Positions 45,647 to 53,739 are shown, counted from the stretch's first letter. The stretch is DNA of 64,000 bases from Bradyrhizobium cosmicum (GCF_007290395.2 NZ_CP041656.2:5704001-5768000), one strand, 5' to 3'. Numbers and translations: made by a program. The notes: generated by a model not told the origin, from the letters alone.

Positions 45647-46597
45647 GTGGAACGTGACGAACTCGAGCGCCTTGTCGGTGGCCGATTGCGGCTGAGCTTC
45701 GACGAGATTTTGAACCATCCCCGCCTGCCGGAAGCGCGTCACGCCTATCTGGACAGCTTCGTCGGCCTCTACCAGGGCGACCCTTTTCTGGTTCGTCTGC
45801 TGCTTCAGGCCGGACGATTTCTCGTCTTTCATAGCGTGGCGGTGCTCGAGGCCGCGCAGGATTTATCGCGACGCGAGACCTGGTTCACAGTGGCTGCGCT
45901 GAAGCAGCAACTCTCCGTTTACGGCTATGCGAGTGGCCGGCAAGTGGATCATCTCGTCGCTCGCTTGCGCGAGGTTGGATTTCTGGAGCAGCATGCAGCG
46001 CCCGGCGACGGGCGCGTTCGGCTACTTGCGTCCACGCACAAGCTGCGCGCACATCACGCCGAATGGCTGGCAACGCACTACGTCCCGCTTGCGACGCTGT
46101 TCCCCGATCATGATTACAGCCCGGTGCTGTCGCGCGATCACGCATTTCACGCCCTGCACTGCCGTGAATGTTTGCCATTCAACGCCGTGTCCGCCCGCCT
46201 GATGATGACGCTGCCGGACACCATGCTGTTTTTCATGCACGCAGCGGGACCGCTCATCCAGAACGCGGTGCTGAAGGCTGCAATGGATGCGGCCGATCCG
46301 AACGCGGCGGTCCCCTACATGGAAGCCGCGGATCGCTTCGGCGTCTCCCGAACCCATGTCCGCAACCTGATGAAGGATGCGGAAAAGGCTGGATTGGTCA
46401 GGATCACCGGGCAGGGTGGTCGCAGCATCCTCATCCTGCCGCGCTTTTGGGCCGGCTACGACCGCGGACTGGCCGTGGGGATGTATCTGCACGACGCGGT
46501 CAATGTCGTCGCGATGAACCGGTGGGCCAAGTCCCACAAGGATAGCGGCACGACGCCCCTGCCTGATCTCACGGTGACAGCCAGTCACTCGTCCTAG
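45647..46597 (+). CDS. Putative winged-helix regulator
   Basis: 316 residues, GTG start with GAGGGG upstream. A middle segment (about 75-130: TVAALKQQLSVYGYASGRQVDHLVARLREVGFLEQ, then GDGRVRLLASTHKL) reads as a MarR-like winged helix. Near 225-270, ADRFGVSRTHVRNLMKDAEKAGLV is a second helix-turn-helix. Two DNA-binding segments in one protein is unusual. It diverges from the diheme cytochrome and may control it. No other family recognised. Confidence 0.65.
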   Translation: MERDELERLVGGRLRLSFDEILNHPRLPEARHAYLDSFVGLYQGDPFLVRLLLQAGRFLVFHSVAVLEAAQDLSRRETWFTVAALKQQLSVYGYASGRQVDHLVARLREVGFLEQHAAPGDGRVRLLASTHKLRAHHAEWLATHYVPLATLFPDHDYSPVLSRDHAFHALHCRECLPFNAVSARLMMTLPDTMLFFMHAAGPLIQNAVLKAAMDAADPNAAVPYMEAADRFGVSRTHVRNLMKDAEKAGLVRITGQGGRSILILPRFWAGYDRGLAVGMYLHDAVNVVAMNRWAKSHKDSGTTPLPDLTVTASHSS

Positions 46598-46696
46598 GGC
46601 GTGTACTCTTAAACGTCGGCCTACGAAGGCAGAGCGGAAGTCTGCCGCCTTGCGCGGATCGGCGGCTTGTGACCCCGAGCGGACAGCGCGTATCGC

Positions 46697-47089
46697 CTAT
46701 GTGCCGATCCCGAAATGGGCTGCTGTAGCACCGACGCAGAGAGCGAAGATGGCCCACAGAATCACTACGGCCATTCCGTAGTTAATCTGGGCTCTCGCGC
46801 GAGTGACCGTCGTCTTCAGGTCATCAGGAAGCCCATTAGCAATATCGTCCTGTCCCCAAAATTGCTTCGCGTACCAACGGCTTTGCAACACGGTGTAGAA
46901 CCATGGAAAGTTCGCGCCGTCGAAGCGGGCTCCGACCAACTTGTATGTCGAATAGGCCGTTCGCATGCTCAGCAGCCCGGATAGAGTTCCGACTATCGGA
47001 ATAGAAATGAACGACGCTTTTGAGATTTCTGCCCACACGCCTTGCCTCACGATCATCAAACGATGAACTATGTCGCCCTCAATTGTCAT
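46697..47089 (-). CDS. Small two-helix membrane protein
   Basis: 130 residues from ATG 47089. Two hydrophobic segments: ISIPIVGTLSGLLSM (about 28-45) and a C-terminal AVVILWAIFALCVGATAAHF. Sequence between them is soluble (FDGANFPWFYTVLQ). Its base composition is less GC-rich than neighbours, suggesting transfer. Unknown function; no partner nearby. Confidence 0.6.
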   Translation of the reverse strand: MTIEGDIVHRLMIVRQGVWAEISKASFISIPIVGTLSGLLSMRTAYSTYKLVGARFDGANFPWFYTVLQSRWYAKQFWGQDDIANGLPDDLKTTVTRARAQINYGMAVVILWAIFALCVGATAAHFGIGT

Positions 47090-47413
47090 TGTAGCAGGCA
47101 ACACTCAATACGTCAGCTTCTGGCCCGATGGCGAAGTCCGGGTTGGCTCTGATATGGTCAGTGATCGGGGCACACCGGAAGTGACAGGGCGCCTTTCAAA
47201 CCGGCGCTTCTGACCCGCAACGGGCATCAATGGCCTTGACCCGGTGCGGCCTACCTTTGGTTTGATAGTGTTCTCTCAGGGGCGCGTCATTTGCGTCCAG
47301 CAACGACCTCGGGCGGTCGATCCGGCGCGAGGCTGAAATGGTGACGGTCCTATTGGAACTCCCCCCTTCGTGATAGGCAAGGCATCAGGCAACAAAGGAG
47401 AGGACCGAGCCGT
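47090..47413. other. Intergenic stretch without a supported gene
   Basis: 324 bp with no credible coding frame. A weak TTGACC...TTTGAT promoter candidate lies near 47238-47265 and could serve the monooxygenase gene. The text near 47120 (TTCTGGCCCGATGGCGAAGTCCG) resembles decayed repeat sequence also seen near 47745. Nothing firmer is visible. Confidence 0.4.
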
Positions 47414-47716
47414 ATGATCAGCCTAATAAATGTCTTCACGGTAGATCCAGCCAACCAGAACCGGCTCCTCGATTTGCTTGCGCGCGCGACCGATGAATTC
47501 GTCAGCCGGGCACCTGGCTTTGTTTCCTCGACCCTTCATCGGAGCCTCGACGGCACGAAGGTGACCATGTATGCGCAGTGGCGCAGCGCGGAAGACTATG
47601 AGTCCATGCGCCAGGATCCTGGACCGCTACCCTTTCTCGAAGAGGCGCTCACGATCGCGAAATTTGAGCCGGGCATGTATGAGGTCGTGCGCACATTCTC
47701 GCCCATTGATAGGTAG
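47414..47716 (+). CDS. Antibiotic biosynthesis monooxygenase (ABM) domain protein
   Basis: 100 residues forming one ABM dimeric ferredoxin-like domain: MISLINVFTVDPANQNRLL, then APGFVSSTLHRSLDGTKVTMYAQW, SAEDYESMRQD and a C-terminal strand. Such proteins include quinol monooxygenases and heme-degrading enzymes, and many have no assigned substrate. GGAGAGGA lies upstream of the ATG. It stands alone in a repeat-rich area left of an insertion sequence. Confidence 0.85.
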   Translation: MISLINVFTVDPANQNRLLDLLARATDEFVSRAPGFVSSTLHRSLDGTKVTMYAQWRSAEDYESMRQDPGPLPFLEEALTIAKFEPGMYEVVRTFSPIDR

Positions 47717-47854
47717 GCCTCGCCCCGCGCGCGAATCGAACTTCCGCTGTTGGCCCAATTCGGACCTAGGGCGAGCGCGCCAAATGCGCCGCTATCAGAG
47801 GCACAGCGGACCTCATACGAGGTGCAGCGCGGGTTTATGGAGGACACGTCCTAG

Positions 47855-47872
47855 GCGGCGTGGACAAATTTG
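47855..47872. repeat. Left terminal inverted repeat of the IS
   Basis: GCGGCGTGGACAAATTTG, exact complement of 48986-49003; preceded by the target duplicate CTAG (47851-47854). Confidence 0.88.
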
Positions 47873-47884
47873 CTGGGCACGAGC

Positions 47885-48103
47885 CTATCGCGGGCGGCGG
47901 GCGATCTCGACGGCGGCTTCGATCAGGTCCGCGGGCACTTCCTTGCCAAACGTGTTGATGGCGATGTGACCATCATCTGTGATGCTGACGTCAAAGAGTT
48001 CATTCCCTTCGTCTGAGAGCACCTCCAGGCGTATGCCGTCGAAGTCTACATCCGACGCCCACTGATATTCTATCGTGCGATCTTCGAGTTTTAGCGTGCC
48101 CAT
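47885..48103 (-). CDS. Small hypothetical protein carried inside the IS
   Basis: 72 residues, acidic in the middle with a basic C-terminus. Segments: MGTLKLEDRTIEYQWASDVD, EVLSDEGNELFDVSI and EVPADLIEAAVEIARRPR. The beta-then-helix pattern is protein-like, but no domain is recognised. Both ends are inside the IS terminal repeats, 12 bp from the left one, and it is transcribed opposite to the transposase. Such a gene is not a standard part of IS427-type elements, so it may be a passenger. It has its own ATG. Confidence 0.65.
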   Translation of the reverse strand: MGTLKLEDRTIEYQWASDVDFDGIRLEVLSDEGNELFDVSITDDGHIAINTFGKEVPADLIEAAVEIARRPR

Positions 48104-48225
48104 AGTACGAGCTTATCGCCTGCGGGCCCGATGCGCCATAAATTCCGCTGTAAGTGATGGCGATCGGCCAAGGCGATTGACGTGGAGCCAGTGGGTTGAT
48201 TCAAGGCTGCTTTTTGGAGGCAGGC

Positions 48226-48624
48226 TTGAGTCGGGGCGATCTCACTGAAGCGGAATGGCGCATCCTGAAAGACTTGCTACCCATCGGGCCTGCGAACCGT
48301 GGTCGAGGACGTCCTCCCGAGCAGAACCGCTCTATCGTCAACGGCATACTCTGGCGACTTCGGTGCGGTGCTCCATGGCGCGACGTGCCGCCCAAATATG
48401 GGAGCTGGAACACCATCTATCGCCGATTCCGACGATGGAGCGAAGCCGGGGTCTGGGAGACCGTGGCAGTGACGTTGGCCGAGATCATGGCGGACAGCGG
48501 TCACTACAGCATCGACAGCACCACAGTCCGCGCCCATGTCTCGGCAGCGGGCGGAAAAGGGGGGCTCATCGACGCGCTCTTGGCCGCTCGCGCGGCGGGT
48601 TCACCAGTAAGCTTCACTGCCTGA
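48226..48624 (+). CDS. IS5-family transposase, frame A
   Basis: 132 residues from TTG 48226 (TTG 48196 also open). SRGDLTEAEWRILKDLLP is the DUF4096-like N-terminal domain; RFRRWSEAGVWETV and HYSIDSTTVRAHVSAAGG follow. The first catalytic Asp is in YSIDSTT. The natural continuation in frame B begins at the A4G6 run, so a -1 frameshift produces the full enzyme. In frame A translation runs on to a stop at 48624. Confidence 0.85.
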   Translation: MSRGDLTEAEWRILKDLLPIGPANRGRGRPPEQNRSIVNGILWRLRCGAPWRDVPPKYGSWNTIYRRFRRWSEAGVWETVAVTLAEIMADSGHYSIDSTTVRAHVSAAGGKGGLIDALLAARAAGSPVSFTA

Positions 48625-49007
48625 CTGACGCCCTCGGGCGGCCGCTCGCCTTCCACCTGACCGTCGGTGAGGCGGCAGACTGCAAGGCGTATGATGCTCT
48701 GATCGGCCTGCCCGAGAAAACGCCCGACGCGTTGCTTGCAGACAAGGGCTACGATGCGGACGCCATCCGGACCGACCTTTCCGAACGGAAGATCAAAGCT
48801 GTCATTCCCGGCCGATCAAACCGTCGCGTGAAGATCGAGCATGACCGGACGCTCTACAAACAGCGCAACCGCATCGAGCGCATGTTCGGCCACCTCAAGA
48901 TCAATCGCGCCATCGCCACCCGCTACGATCAATTGGCCAACAGCTTCCTCGGCATGGTCCATCTCGCCACCGCCAGATACTGGCTCAAATTTGTCCACGC
49001 CGCCTAG
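48555..49007 (+). CDS. IS5-family transposase, frame B (after -1 frameshift)
   Basis: About 150 residues continuing frame A after a slip within AAAAGGGGGG (48555-48564). HRRALGRSRGGFTSKLHCLT, then LADKGYDAD with the second catalytic Asp, and RIERMFGHLKINRA with the Glu complete the DDE set. The stop TAG (49005-49007) lies in the flanking CTAG target duplicate, so the element relies on its insertion site to end the protein. The shift may be programmed or a decay; family habit favours programmed. Confidence 0.82.
   Translation, partial: KRGAHRRALGRSRGGFTSKLHCLTDALGRPLAFHLTVGEAADCKAYDALIGLPEKTPDALLADKGYDADAIRTDLSERKIKAVIPGRSNRRVKIEHDRTLYKQRNRIERMFGHLKINRAIATRYDQLANSFLGMVHLATARYWLKFVHAA
48986..49003. 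repeat. Right terminal inverted repeat of the IS
   Basis: CAAATTTGTCCACGCCGC, exact complement of the left repeat, overlapping the transposase's last codons; followed by CTAG. Confidence 0.88.
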
Positions 49008-49154
49008 ATCAAAAGCCCCAGCTTGATTTCGCGGCCGCCTCATGGCGGCCGGCGAGCCACCGATGTTTTCCGCCTGCCCGCGCCGATGTTTCGGTCGCGA
49101 GGACATATGCGCAAGGTTTTCCAAGCGCGGGTCGCGATCCCAAGGTTATTCTGC

Positions 49155-49190
49155 GGTCGCGTCCGGGATATCGGTCGCATCCGGAATATC
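49155..49190. repeat. Tandem 18-bp repeat, two copies
   Basis: GGTCGCGTCCGGGATATC (49155-49172) is followed directly by GGTCGCATCCGGAATATC (49173-49190), 16 of 18 identical, 52 bp before a small gene. Could be operator copies or a remnant; no function visible. Confidence 0.6.
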
Positions 49191-49242
49191 CGCTCGCAAG
49201 CAACCCGATTTCCTCAGCGCCCTCATTGTTCAAGAGATTTTC

Positions 49243-49554
49243 ATGGCCAAAGCCAATTCCAATATCGATACATCCCGTCCCGACCGCTTCCCGCTCCCTG
49301 CAACCGGCTATGCGCTCCTCTTTGCCGGCCTGGCGGCCTACGGACTGTACGCGCTTTTGATCTCCGGCCCTGCCATGCGTGACGCCGCTCGCGCCGACCT
49401 TGAACGGGCGATCGCAGACGAGAATCGGCAATTCTGCGAGACGTTCGGCGTGTCCCCAACGAGCGCTGCGTTCACCACCTGCAGCAAAGAGCTGACGATC
49501 ATCCGCCAAAAGCAGGTCGATCGTGACAACGCGGCCGCTCAGGGCATTCTCTAG
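49243..49554 (+). CDS. Small single-pass membrane protein
   Basis: 103 residues from ATG 49243 with AAGAG upstream. One membrane helix (about 21-41, ATGYALLFAGLAAYGLYALL), then a polar, acidic helix-rich tail with two Cys (CETFG, CSKEL). No domain recognised. It lies to the right of the IS and left of a cupin-like gene on the same strand. Confidence 0.6.
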   Translation: MAKANSNIDTSRPDRFPLPATGYALLFAGLAAYGLYALLISGPAMRDAARADLERAIADENRQFCETFGVSPTSAAFTTCSKELTIIRQKQVDRDNAAAQGIL

Positions 49555-49681
49555 CAACCCTCTCGCGGCGACCGTCATCGCCATATGTCGCGTTTCGCGA
49601 CCCGCACATTGTCCGGCACGGGATCCCGTGCCCCGGTCCCCGTTTGTTTTCTCGATCCCCTCATTAGCAAGGAATTTCGTT

Positions 49682-50050
49682 ATGGCTCGACGTACAGCGC
49701 TTGGTTTAGGCCTCGCGACAATTTGGATCGTGTCTGCCGCCGCGCAGGAGTCAGCTCCATCTTATCAGGCCGACGCGACGACCTATAAGATCATCTACGA
49801 AGATCAGAACTTCCGGGTGATCGCCGGCACCTGGAAGAAGGGCACGACCGACAAGCCGCATTCCCATCCCGTTCCCTTCGTCGTCTATGCGCTCAATGAT
49901 TGCTCCCTGCGGCTTCGCAATCCGGACGGCACGATTCACGAGACCAAGAGCGTGGCCGGCACGGCCTTTTCGGGACCAATCACACCTTCGCACACCGCTG
50001 AAAATGTCGGCGCGTCCGATTGCCAGGCCATTTTCGTCGAACGCAAGTAA
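49682..50050 (+). CDS. Exported cupin-like protein
   Basis: 122 residues from ATG 49682, signal peptide ending VSAAAQ. The body reads as a small beta-barrel of the cupin type: FRVIAGTWKKGTTDKPHSHPVPFVVY holds the paired His, then DCSLRLRNPDGTIHE, and ITPSHTAENVG near the end has another His. It may bind a metal in the periplasm; substrate unknown. Confidence 0.72.
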   Translation: MARRTALGLGLATIWIVSAAAQESAPSYQADATTYKIIYEDQNFRVIAGTWKKGTTDKPHSHPVPFVVYALNDCSLRLRNPDGTIHETKSVAGTAFSGPITPSHTAENVGASDCQAIFVERK

Positions 50051-50141
50051 TTCACACGAGGACGATCGGCGGTGCGTCCAGGGGACGTGCCGTCTCCTGC
50101 TCTCTTCAGACTGGCGCGAATGCCGGTTGATCCGGGAGCCT

Positions 50142-50912
50142 CTACGCGATCAGCTGCTTTGCCGCGGCCGAAATCATCACCAGCCCGCCGGTGATCACCG
50201 CCGCGTCGAGGATCGCGGTGTGGATGTGCACCGGCATCCGCTCGACGAAGGCCTTGGCGAGGAATGCGCCGGGGATCGCGATGCCGCCGATCAAGAGCGC
50301 GAAGGCGAGCACCTGGGCGGTGACGGCGCCGGCAAGGCCGAACACGGAGATCTTGATGAGGCCGGTGCCGAGCGAGATCATCGCGTCGGTCGCAATCACG
50401 GCGGCGCCCTCAAGGCCCGCGGCCATCAGCAGCGACAGCAGGATCACGCCCGAGCCCGAGGTGCCGCCGACCAGCACGCCGTAGCCGACCGAACCGGCCG
50501 CGAGGCCCGCGTCGCCGATCCTGACCTGGCGACGGCGAAGCACGCGGCGCAGCGGCACGCTCAGGATCAGCATCGAGCCGATCACGAGCGCAGCACCGGC
50601 ATTGGTGAGGCGCGTGTAGCCGTAGGCACCGAGCGCGGTCGTCAGCGCGGCGCAGGCGAGCACGATCAGCGCACGGCGGCGATCGGCATAGCGCAGATAG
50701 GCAAGCGCACGGCTGGAATTGGTGAAAATCGCGGAGATCGCGATGATCGGCACCACGGGCTCGGCGCCGACCAGCGGCACCAGCACCAGCGGCATCAGGG
50801 CGCCCGTGCCGTAACCGGCGAGACCACCGATGATCGAAGCGAACAACGCCATCAACGCGACCAGCAGGAGCTGGAAAATCGAGATGTCGGCGAAGCCTGA
50901 GACGATGGTCAA
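50142..50912 (-). CDS. TauE/SafE-family membrane permease
   Basis: 256 residues from TTG 50912, in a TTGA overlap with the cca stop. Several membrane helices: LLLVALMALFASIIGGLAGYGTGAL, MPLVLVPLVGAEPVVPIIAI, and later VLVGGTSGSGVILLSLLMAAGLEGAAVIATDAMIS and a C-terminal pair. TauE/SafE proteins export sulfite, sulfoacetate or other small organic anions. It ends the DUF1285-NUDIX-DUF6111-cca operon. A collapsed copy lies at 44312-44428. Confidence 0.85.
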   Translation of the reverse strand: MTIVSGFADISIFQLLLVALMALFASIIGGLAGYGTGALMPLVLVPLVGAEPVVPIIAISAIFTNSSRALAYLRYADRRRALIVLACAALTTALGAYGYTRLTNAGAALVIGSMLILSVPLRRVLRRRQVRIGDAGLAAGSVGYGVLVGGTSGSGVILLSLLMAAGLEGAAVIATDAMISLGTGLIKISVFGLAGAVTAQVLAFALLIGGIAIPGAFLAKAFVERMPVHIHTAILDAAVITGGLVMISAAAKQLIA

Positions 50913-52165
50913 TGTTTCTGGTCGCGGCTGATTCGTGCCGCAGCTTGATCTGCGATGGAAGCGAGCGCCGCTTCCTCTAGTGGAAAATCCGCCGCAAGCC
51001 AAGCGTCCTCGGCGAGCGTCAACACATGTCCGAGCGCGGGCCCTTCGGCCATGCCGCGCGCGATGAAGTCGGCGGCCTTCAGCGGAAATTTCGGCGCGGT
51101 CCAGCGCTGCGGCAGCTCGGCAAGCGCGCGCCAGTGCGGCGAACGCACGTCGCTCTCCGCCCGCGCCCAACCGAGCAACACGCGATCGTGATAGCGCTCC
51201 GGGCCGAGCCGGTAGAGCAGCCGCCGCGCATTGGCCTCGTCCTTGGCGACGAAACGCCACCAGCGATGTCCCATCGAATCCAGCGCCTTGGCTTCGGCAT
51301 TGGAGAGCCGGAAGCGCAGCGCGACGCGCCTGGCGTCTTCCGTGACCGCCACCGTCAGCGCCGCGAGGCGGCGCGTGGGACTTGGCCGCAGGCCGAGCTC
51401 GCGCTCGATCGCGATCATGGTCGCGAGCGGCCCGGTATAGGCGACACCGCCGATCAGCGCCTGCAGCAACCCGCCCTCGGCCATCGCCAGCGCCGCGTCG
51501 GAGGCGCCGCCGGCCGCCAGCAGCTTCAGCATCTCCATCCGCACGCGTTCGGCCGACAGGCTGGCAAGCCCCGCACGTCCGCGGATGCAGGCGAGATATC
51601 CGTCCCGATCGGGCGCGCCTGCCCCGAAGGCGGCATGGATGCGAAAGAAGCGCAGGATCCGCAGGAAATCCTCGGCGATGCGCTGGTCGGGATCGCCGAT
51701 GAAGCGCACGCGGCGGGCAGCGGCATCGGCGATGCCGCCGACATAGTCGTAGACGACACCTGACGCATCGACCGACAGGCCGTTCATGGTGAAGTCGCGC
51801 CGCTCGGCGTCCCTCACCCAGTCGCGGCCGAACGCGACCCTGGCCTTGCGGCCGAAAGTTTCGGTGTCCTCGCGCAGCGTCGTGACTTCGTAAGGCTGAC
51901 CGTCGATGACCAGCGTGACGGTGCCGTGGTCGATGCCGGTCGGCACGCTCTTGATGCCGGCCGCCTTGGCGCGCCGCACCACTTCGTCCGGCAACGCGGT
52001 GGTTGCGATGTCGATATCGCCGGGCGTCAGGCCGAGCAGCGCGTTGCGCACGGCGCCGCCGACCACCCGCCCCTCCTCGCCATTGGCGTTGAGCAGTTCC
52101 AGCACGCGCGCGGTCCCGCCTGCGGTCAGCCAGGGCGCGTCGGCGAGTAACGGCTTCGCGCTCAT
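50909..52165 (-). CDS. cca: CCA tRNA nucleotidyltransferase
   Basis: 418 residues. The nucleotidyltransferase core has RVVGGAVRNALLG, DIDIATTALPDE (catalytic Asp pair), and the RRDFTMNGL motif that recognises bases. FLRILRFFRIHAAFG is the neck. The C-terminal helical part covers tRNA. It adds or repairs the 3' CCA end of tRNA. The ATG at 52165 fits the family start; upstream residues do not. It lies in an overlapping five-gene operon, 10 bp after DUF6111. Confidence 0.95.
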   Translation of the reverse strand: MSAKPLLADAPWLTAGGTARVLELLNANGEEGRVVGGAVRNALLGLTPGDIDIATTALPDEVVRRAKAAGIKSVPTGIDHGTVTLVIDGQPYEVTTLREDTETFGRKARVAFGRDWVRDAERRDFTMNGLSVDASGVVYDYVGGIADAAARRVRFIGDPDQRIAEDFLRILRFFRIHAAFGAGAPDRDGYLACIRGRAGLASLSAERVRMEMLKLLAAGGASDAALAMAEGGLLQALIGGVAYTGPLATMIAIERELGLRPSPTRRLAALTVAVTEDARRVALRFRLSNAEAKALDSMGHRWWRFVAKDEANARRLLYRLGPERYHDRVLLGWARAESDVRSPHWRALAELPQRWTAPKFPLKAADFIARGMAEGPALGHVLTLAEDAWLAADFPLEEAALASIADQAAARISRDQKH

Positions 52166-52175
52166 CGTGCCGCCC

Positions 52176-52439
52176 CTATTTTTCCACGCCCGGCACCAGC
52201 CTGCCGTTCTCGACATGGGCTGGAACGTAGGTCGAATCCGGCGCGGCGCCGGAGAAATGCGCAAAGCCGATCAGCCCCGCGATGACCAGCACGAGAGCGA
52301 CCAGAACGAGGCGCGCGACGACGGTGACCGGCCAGGACGACCGCGCGAACAGGCCGGACCGGGTGGCGGCCAGAAACAGCGCATAGACGGCAAACGGGAT
52401 GAGGAAAATTCCGATCTCGGTCAGAACCGGCCGGATCAT
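52176..52439 (-). CDS. DUF6111-like small membrane protein
   Basis: 87 residues with two membrane helices (about 5-27 and 40-62: FLIPFAVYALFLAA, VARLVLVALVLVIAGLIGF), then STYVPAHVENGRLVPG, which matches a short protein common beside NUDIX and cca genes in rhizobia. Its ATG overlaps the NUDIX stop (ATGA). Function unknown. Confidence 0.75.
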   Translation of the reverse strand: MIRPVLTEIGIFLIPFAVYALFLAATRSGLFARSSWPVTVVARLVLVALVLVIAGLIGFAHFSGAAPDSTYVPAHVENGRLVPGVEK

Positions 52440-53131
52440 GATGAATAGATCCGCTCATACAGCACACGCAGCATTCCGGCCGTCGCACCCCAGATGTAGC
52501 GTTCCGCGAACGGCATCGCGTAGTACGACCGCTCCATGCCGCGGAATTCCTTGCTGTGCACCTGGTGGTTCGCCGGGTTCATCAGGAAGGATAGCGGCAC
52601 CTCGAAGGCGTCATCAACTTCGGAATGGTTGATGGTGAGCTCGAAACCGGGACGCACCCTGGCCACCGTCGGCAGGATGCGGAAGCCGAACGCGGTGCCG
52701 TAGAGATCGAGATAGCCGAGCGGCTCGACGAAGTCTCTGGACAGCCCGACCTCCTCCTCGGCCTCGCGCAGCGCCGCATCGAGCGGCGAGGTGTCGGTCG
52801 CGTCGATCTTGCCGCCGGGAAAGGCGATCTGGCCGGCATGGTCGTTGAGATGCGCCGCGCGCTGCGTCAACAGGATGGTCGGCTCGGGATGATCGACCAC
52901 CGCGATCAGCACCGCTGCCGGCCGCACCGGCTGCTCGCGCGCGATGATCTCGAGCATCTTGTCGGTGCCGGGATCGCCCGAGGCCGGAATGATGTTCGGA
53001 TCGTACAGGCCGGACGGAACGTCGAAGCCGAGCTTTGCCCTGGAGCGGGCGAAGAAATCCGCAGCGCCAAGCACGACGGGCTCGTGACCAGGCTCGCGAC
53101 CAGCCTCGTTCCTGGAGATAGGCTTGTTCAA
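52436..53131 (-). CDS. NUDIX hydrolase, CoA pyrophosphatase type
   Basis: 231 residues from TTG 53131, in a TTGA overlap with the DUF1285 stop. The CoA-specific motif LTQRAAHLNDHAGQIAFPGG leads into the NUDIX box with REAEEEVGL. IPASGDPG and HQVHSKEFRGMERSYYAM are family traits. It probably cleaves CoA or its oxidised forms to phosphopantetheine and 3',5'-ADP. Confidence 0.9.
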   Translation of the reverse strand: MNKPISRNEAGREPGHEPVVLGAADFFARSRAKLGFDVPSGLYDPNIIPASGDPGTDKMLEIIAREQPVRPAAVLIAVVDHPEPTILLTQRAAHLNDHAGQIAFPGGKIDATDTSPLDAALREAEEEVGLSRDFVEPLGYLDLYGTAFGFRILPTVARVRPGFELTINHSEVDDAFEVPLSFLMNPANHQVHSKEFRGMERSYYAMPFAERYIWGATAGMLRVLYERIYSS

Positions 53132-53739
53132 AGCGCGGCCCTCACCTGTTCCGCGTCGGCCATGGCGAAGAATTCGCCGGCCGACTCGACGCCGAACATC
53201 GGCTGGCCATCGACCATCCGCTCCTCGCCCATGTCAACCAGATCGTAATAGAGCGCACGGGTGACCTTGGCCCAGAGATCGGCACGAACATGCAGATAGG
53301 GCGTCAGCCCGCCGTCCTTGGCCTGCTTGAAGCGCAGCCGGTGCGCAGCATCGCAGGTGACCCAGTCGTCGACATTGGTGCGGAAGCTCAGCACGCGATG
53401 GCTGCCCTCGCCGTCCTTCTGCATCTCGACCGCCATGAACGGCGCGTCGTCGACGCGAATGCCGACCTTCTCCACGGGCGTGACGAGGAAATACTTGTCG
53501 CCTTCGCGCTTCAGGACGGTCGAGAACAGGCGCACCAGCGCAGGACGCCCGATTGGCGTCCCCATGTAGAACCAACTACCATCGGCAGCGATTCGGATGT
53601 CGAGATCGCCGCAAAACGGCGGATTCCACAGATGCACCGGAGGCAGGCCCTTTTTGGCGCCTTCGGCACTGGCAGCACTCTTGGCGGCGGCAGTCAGCCC
53701 CTCAAGTCCACGATCGGCGCTCTGCCCTTGGTTCGCCAT
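53128..53739 (-). CDS. DUF1285 family protein
   Basis: 203 residues from ATG 53739. PPVHLWNPPFCGDLDIRIAADGSWFYMGTPIGR (about 33-65) is the DUF1285 signature, followed by YFLVTPVEKVGIRVDDAPFMAVEM. The family's role is unknown; structures show two beta-rich domains. It heads the operon with NUDIX, DUF6111, cca and TauE. An N-terminal Gly/Ala-rich segment (1-30) is probably flexible. Confidence 0.88.
   Translation of the reverse strand: MANQGQSADRGLEGLTAAAKSAASAEGAKKGLPPVHLWNPPFCGDLDIRIAADGSWFYMGTPIGRPALVRLFSTVLKREGDKYFLVTPVEKVGIRVDDAPFMAVEMQKDGEGSHRVLSFRTNVDDWVTCDAAHRLRFKQAKDGGLTPYLHVRADLWAKVTRALYYDLVDMGEERMVDGQPMFGVESAGEFFAMADAEQVRAAL

Larger units (their letters stand above)
47855..49003 (+). 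mobile_element. IS5-family insertion sequence (IS427-like) with an inner gene
   Basis: 1149 bp. The ends are an exact 18-bp inverted repeat, GCGGCGTGGACAAATTTG at 47855-47872 and its complement at 48986-49003. Both are flanked by CTAG (47851-47854 and 49004-49007), the 4-bp YTAR-type target duplication expected in this family. The two-frame transposase (48226-49007) needs a frameshift. An opposite-strand gene at 47885-48103 lies inside the left end, making the element longer than the usual 800-1000 bp. Boundaries are strongly supported; group is inferred from size, target and frameshift. Confidence 0.85.

Noticed and set aside
46594..46620. CTAG followed by GGCGTGTACTC, like another IS end
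   Set aside because: No inverted partner is visible in the window, and the TAG is the stop of the neighbouring gene.
47736..47752. GAAC-N7-GTTG resembling a LexA box
   Set aside because: The second half-site is imperfect, and no gene starts just downstream.
49042..49242. N-terminal extension of the small membrane protein to 170 residues
   Set aside because: The added part is Cys/Arg-rich, includes the 18-bp tandem repeat, and the inner ATG has a ribosome site.
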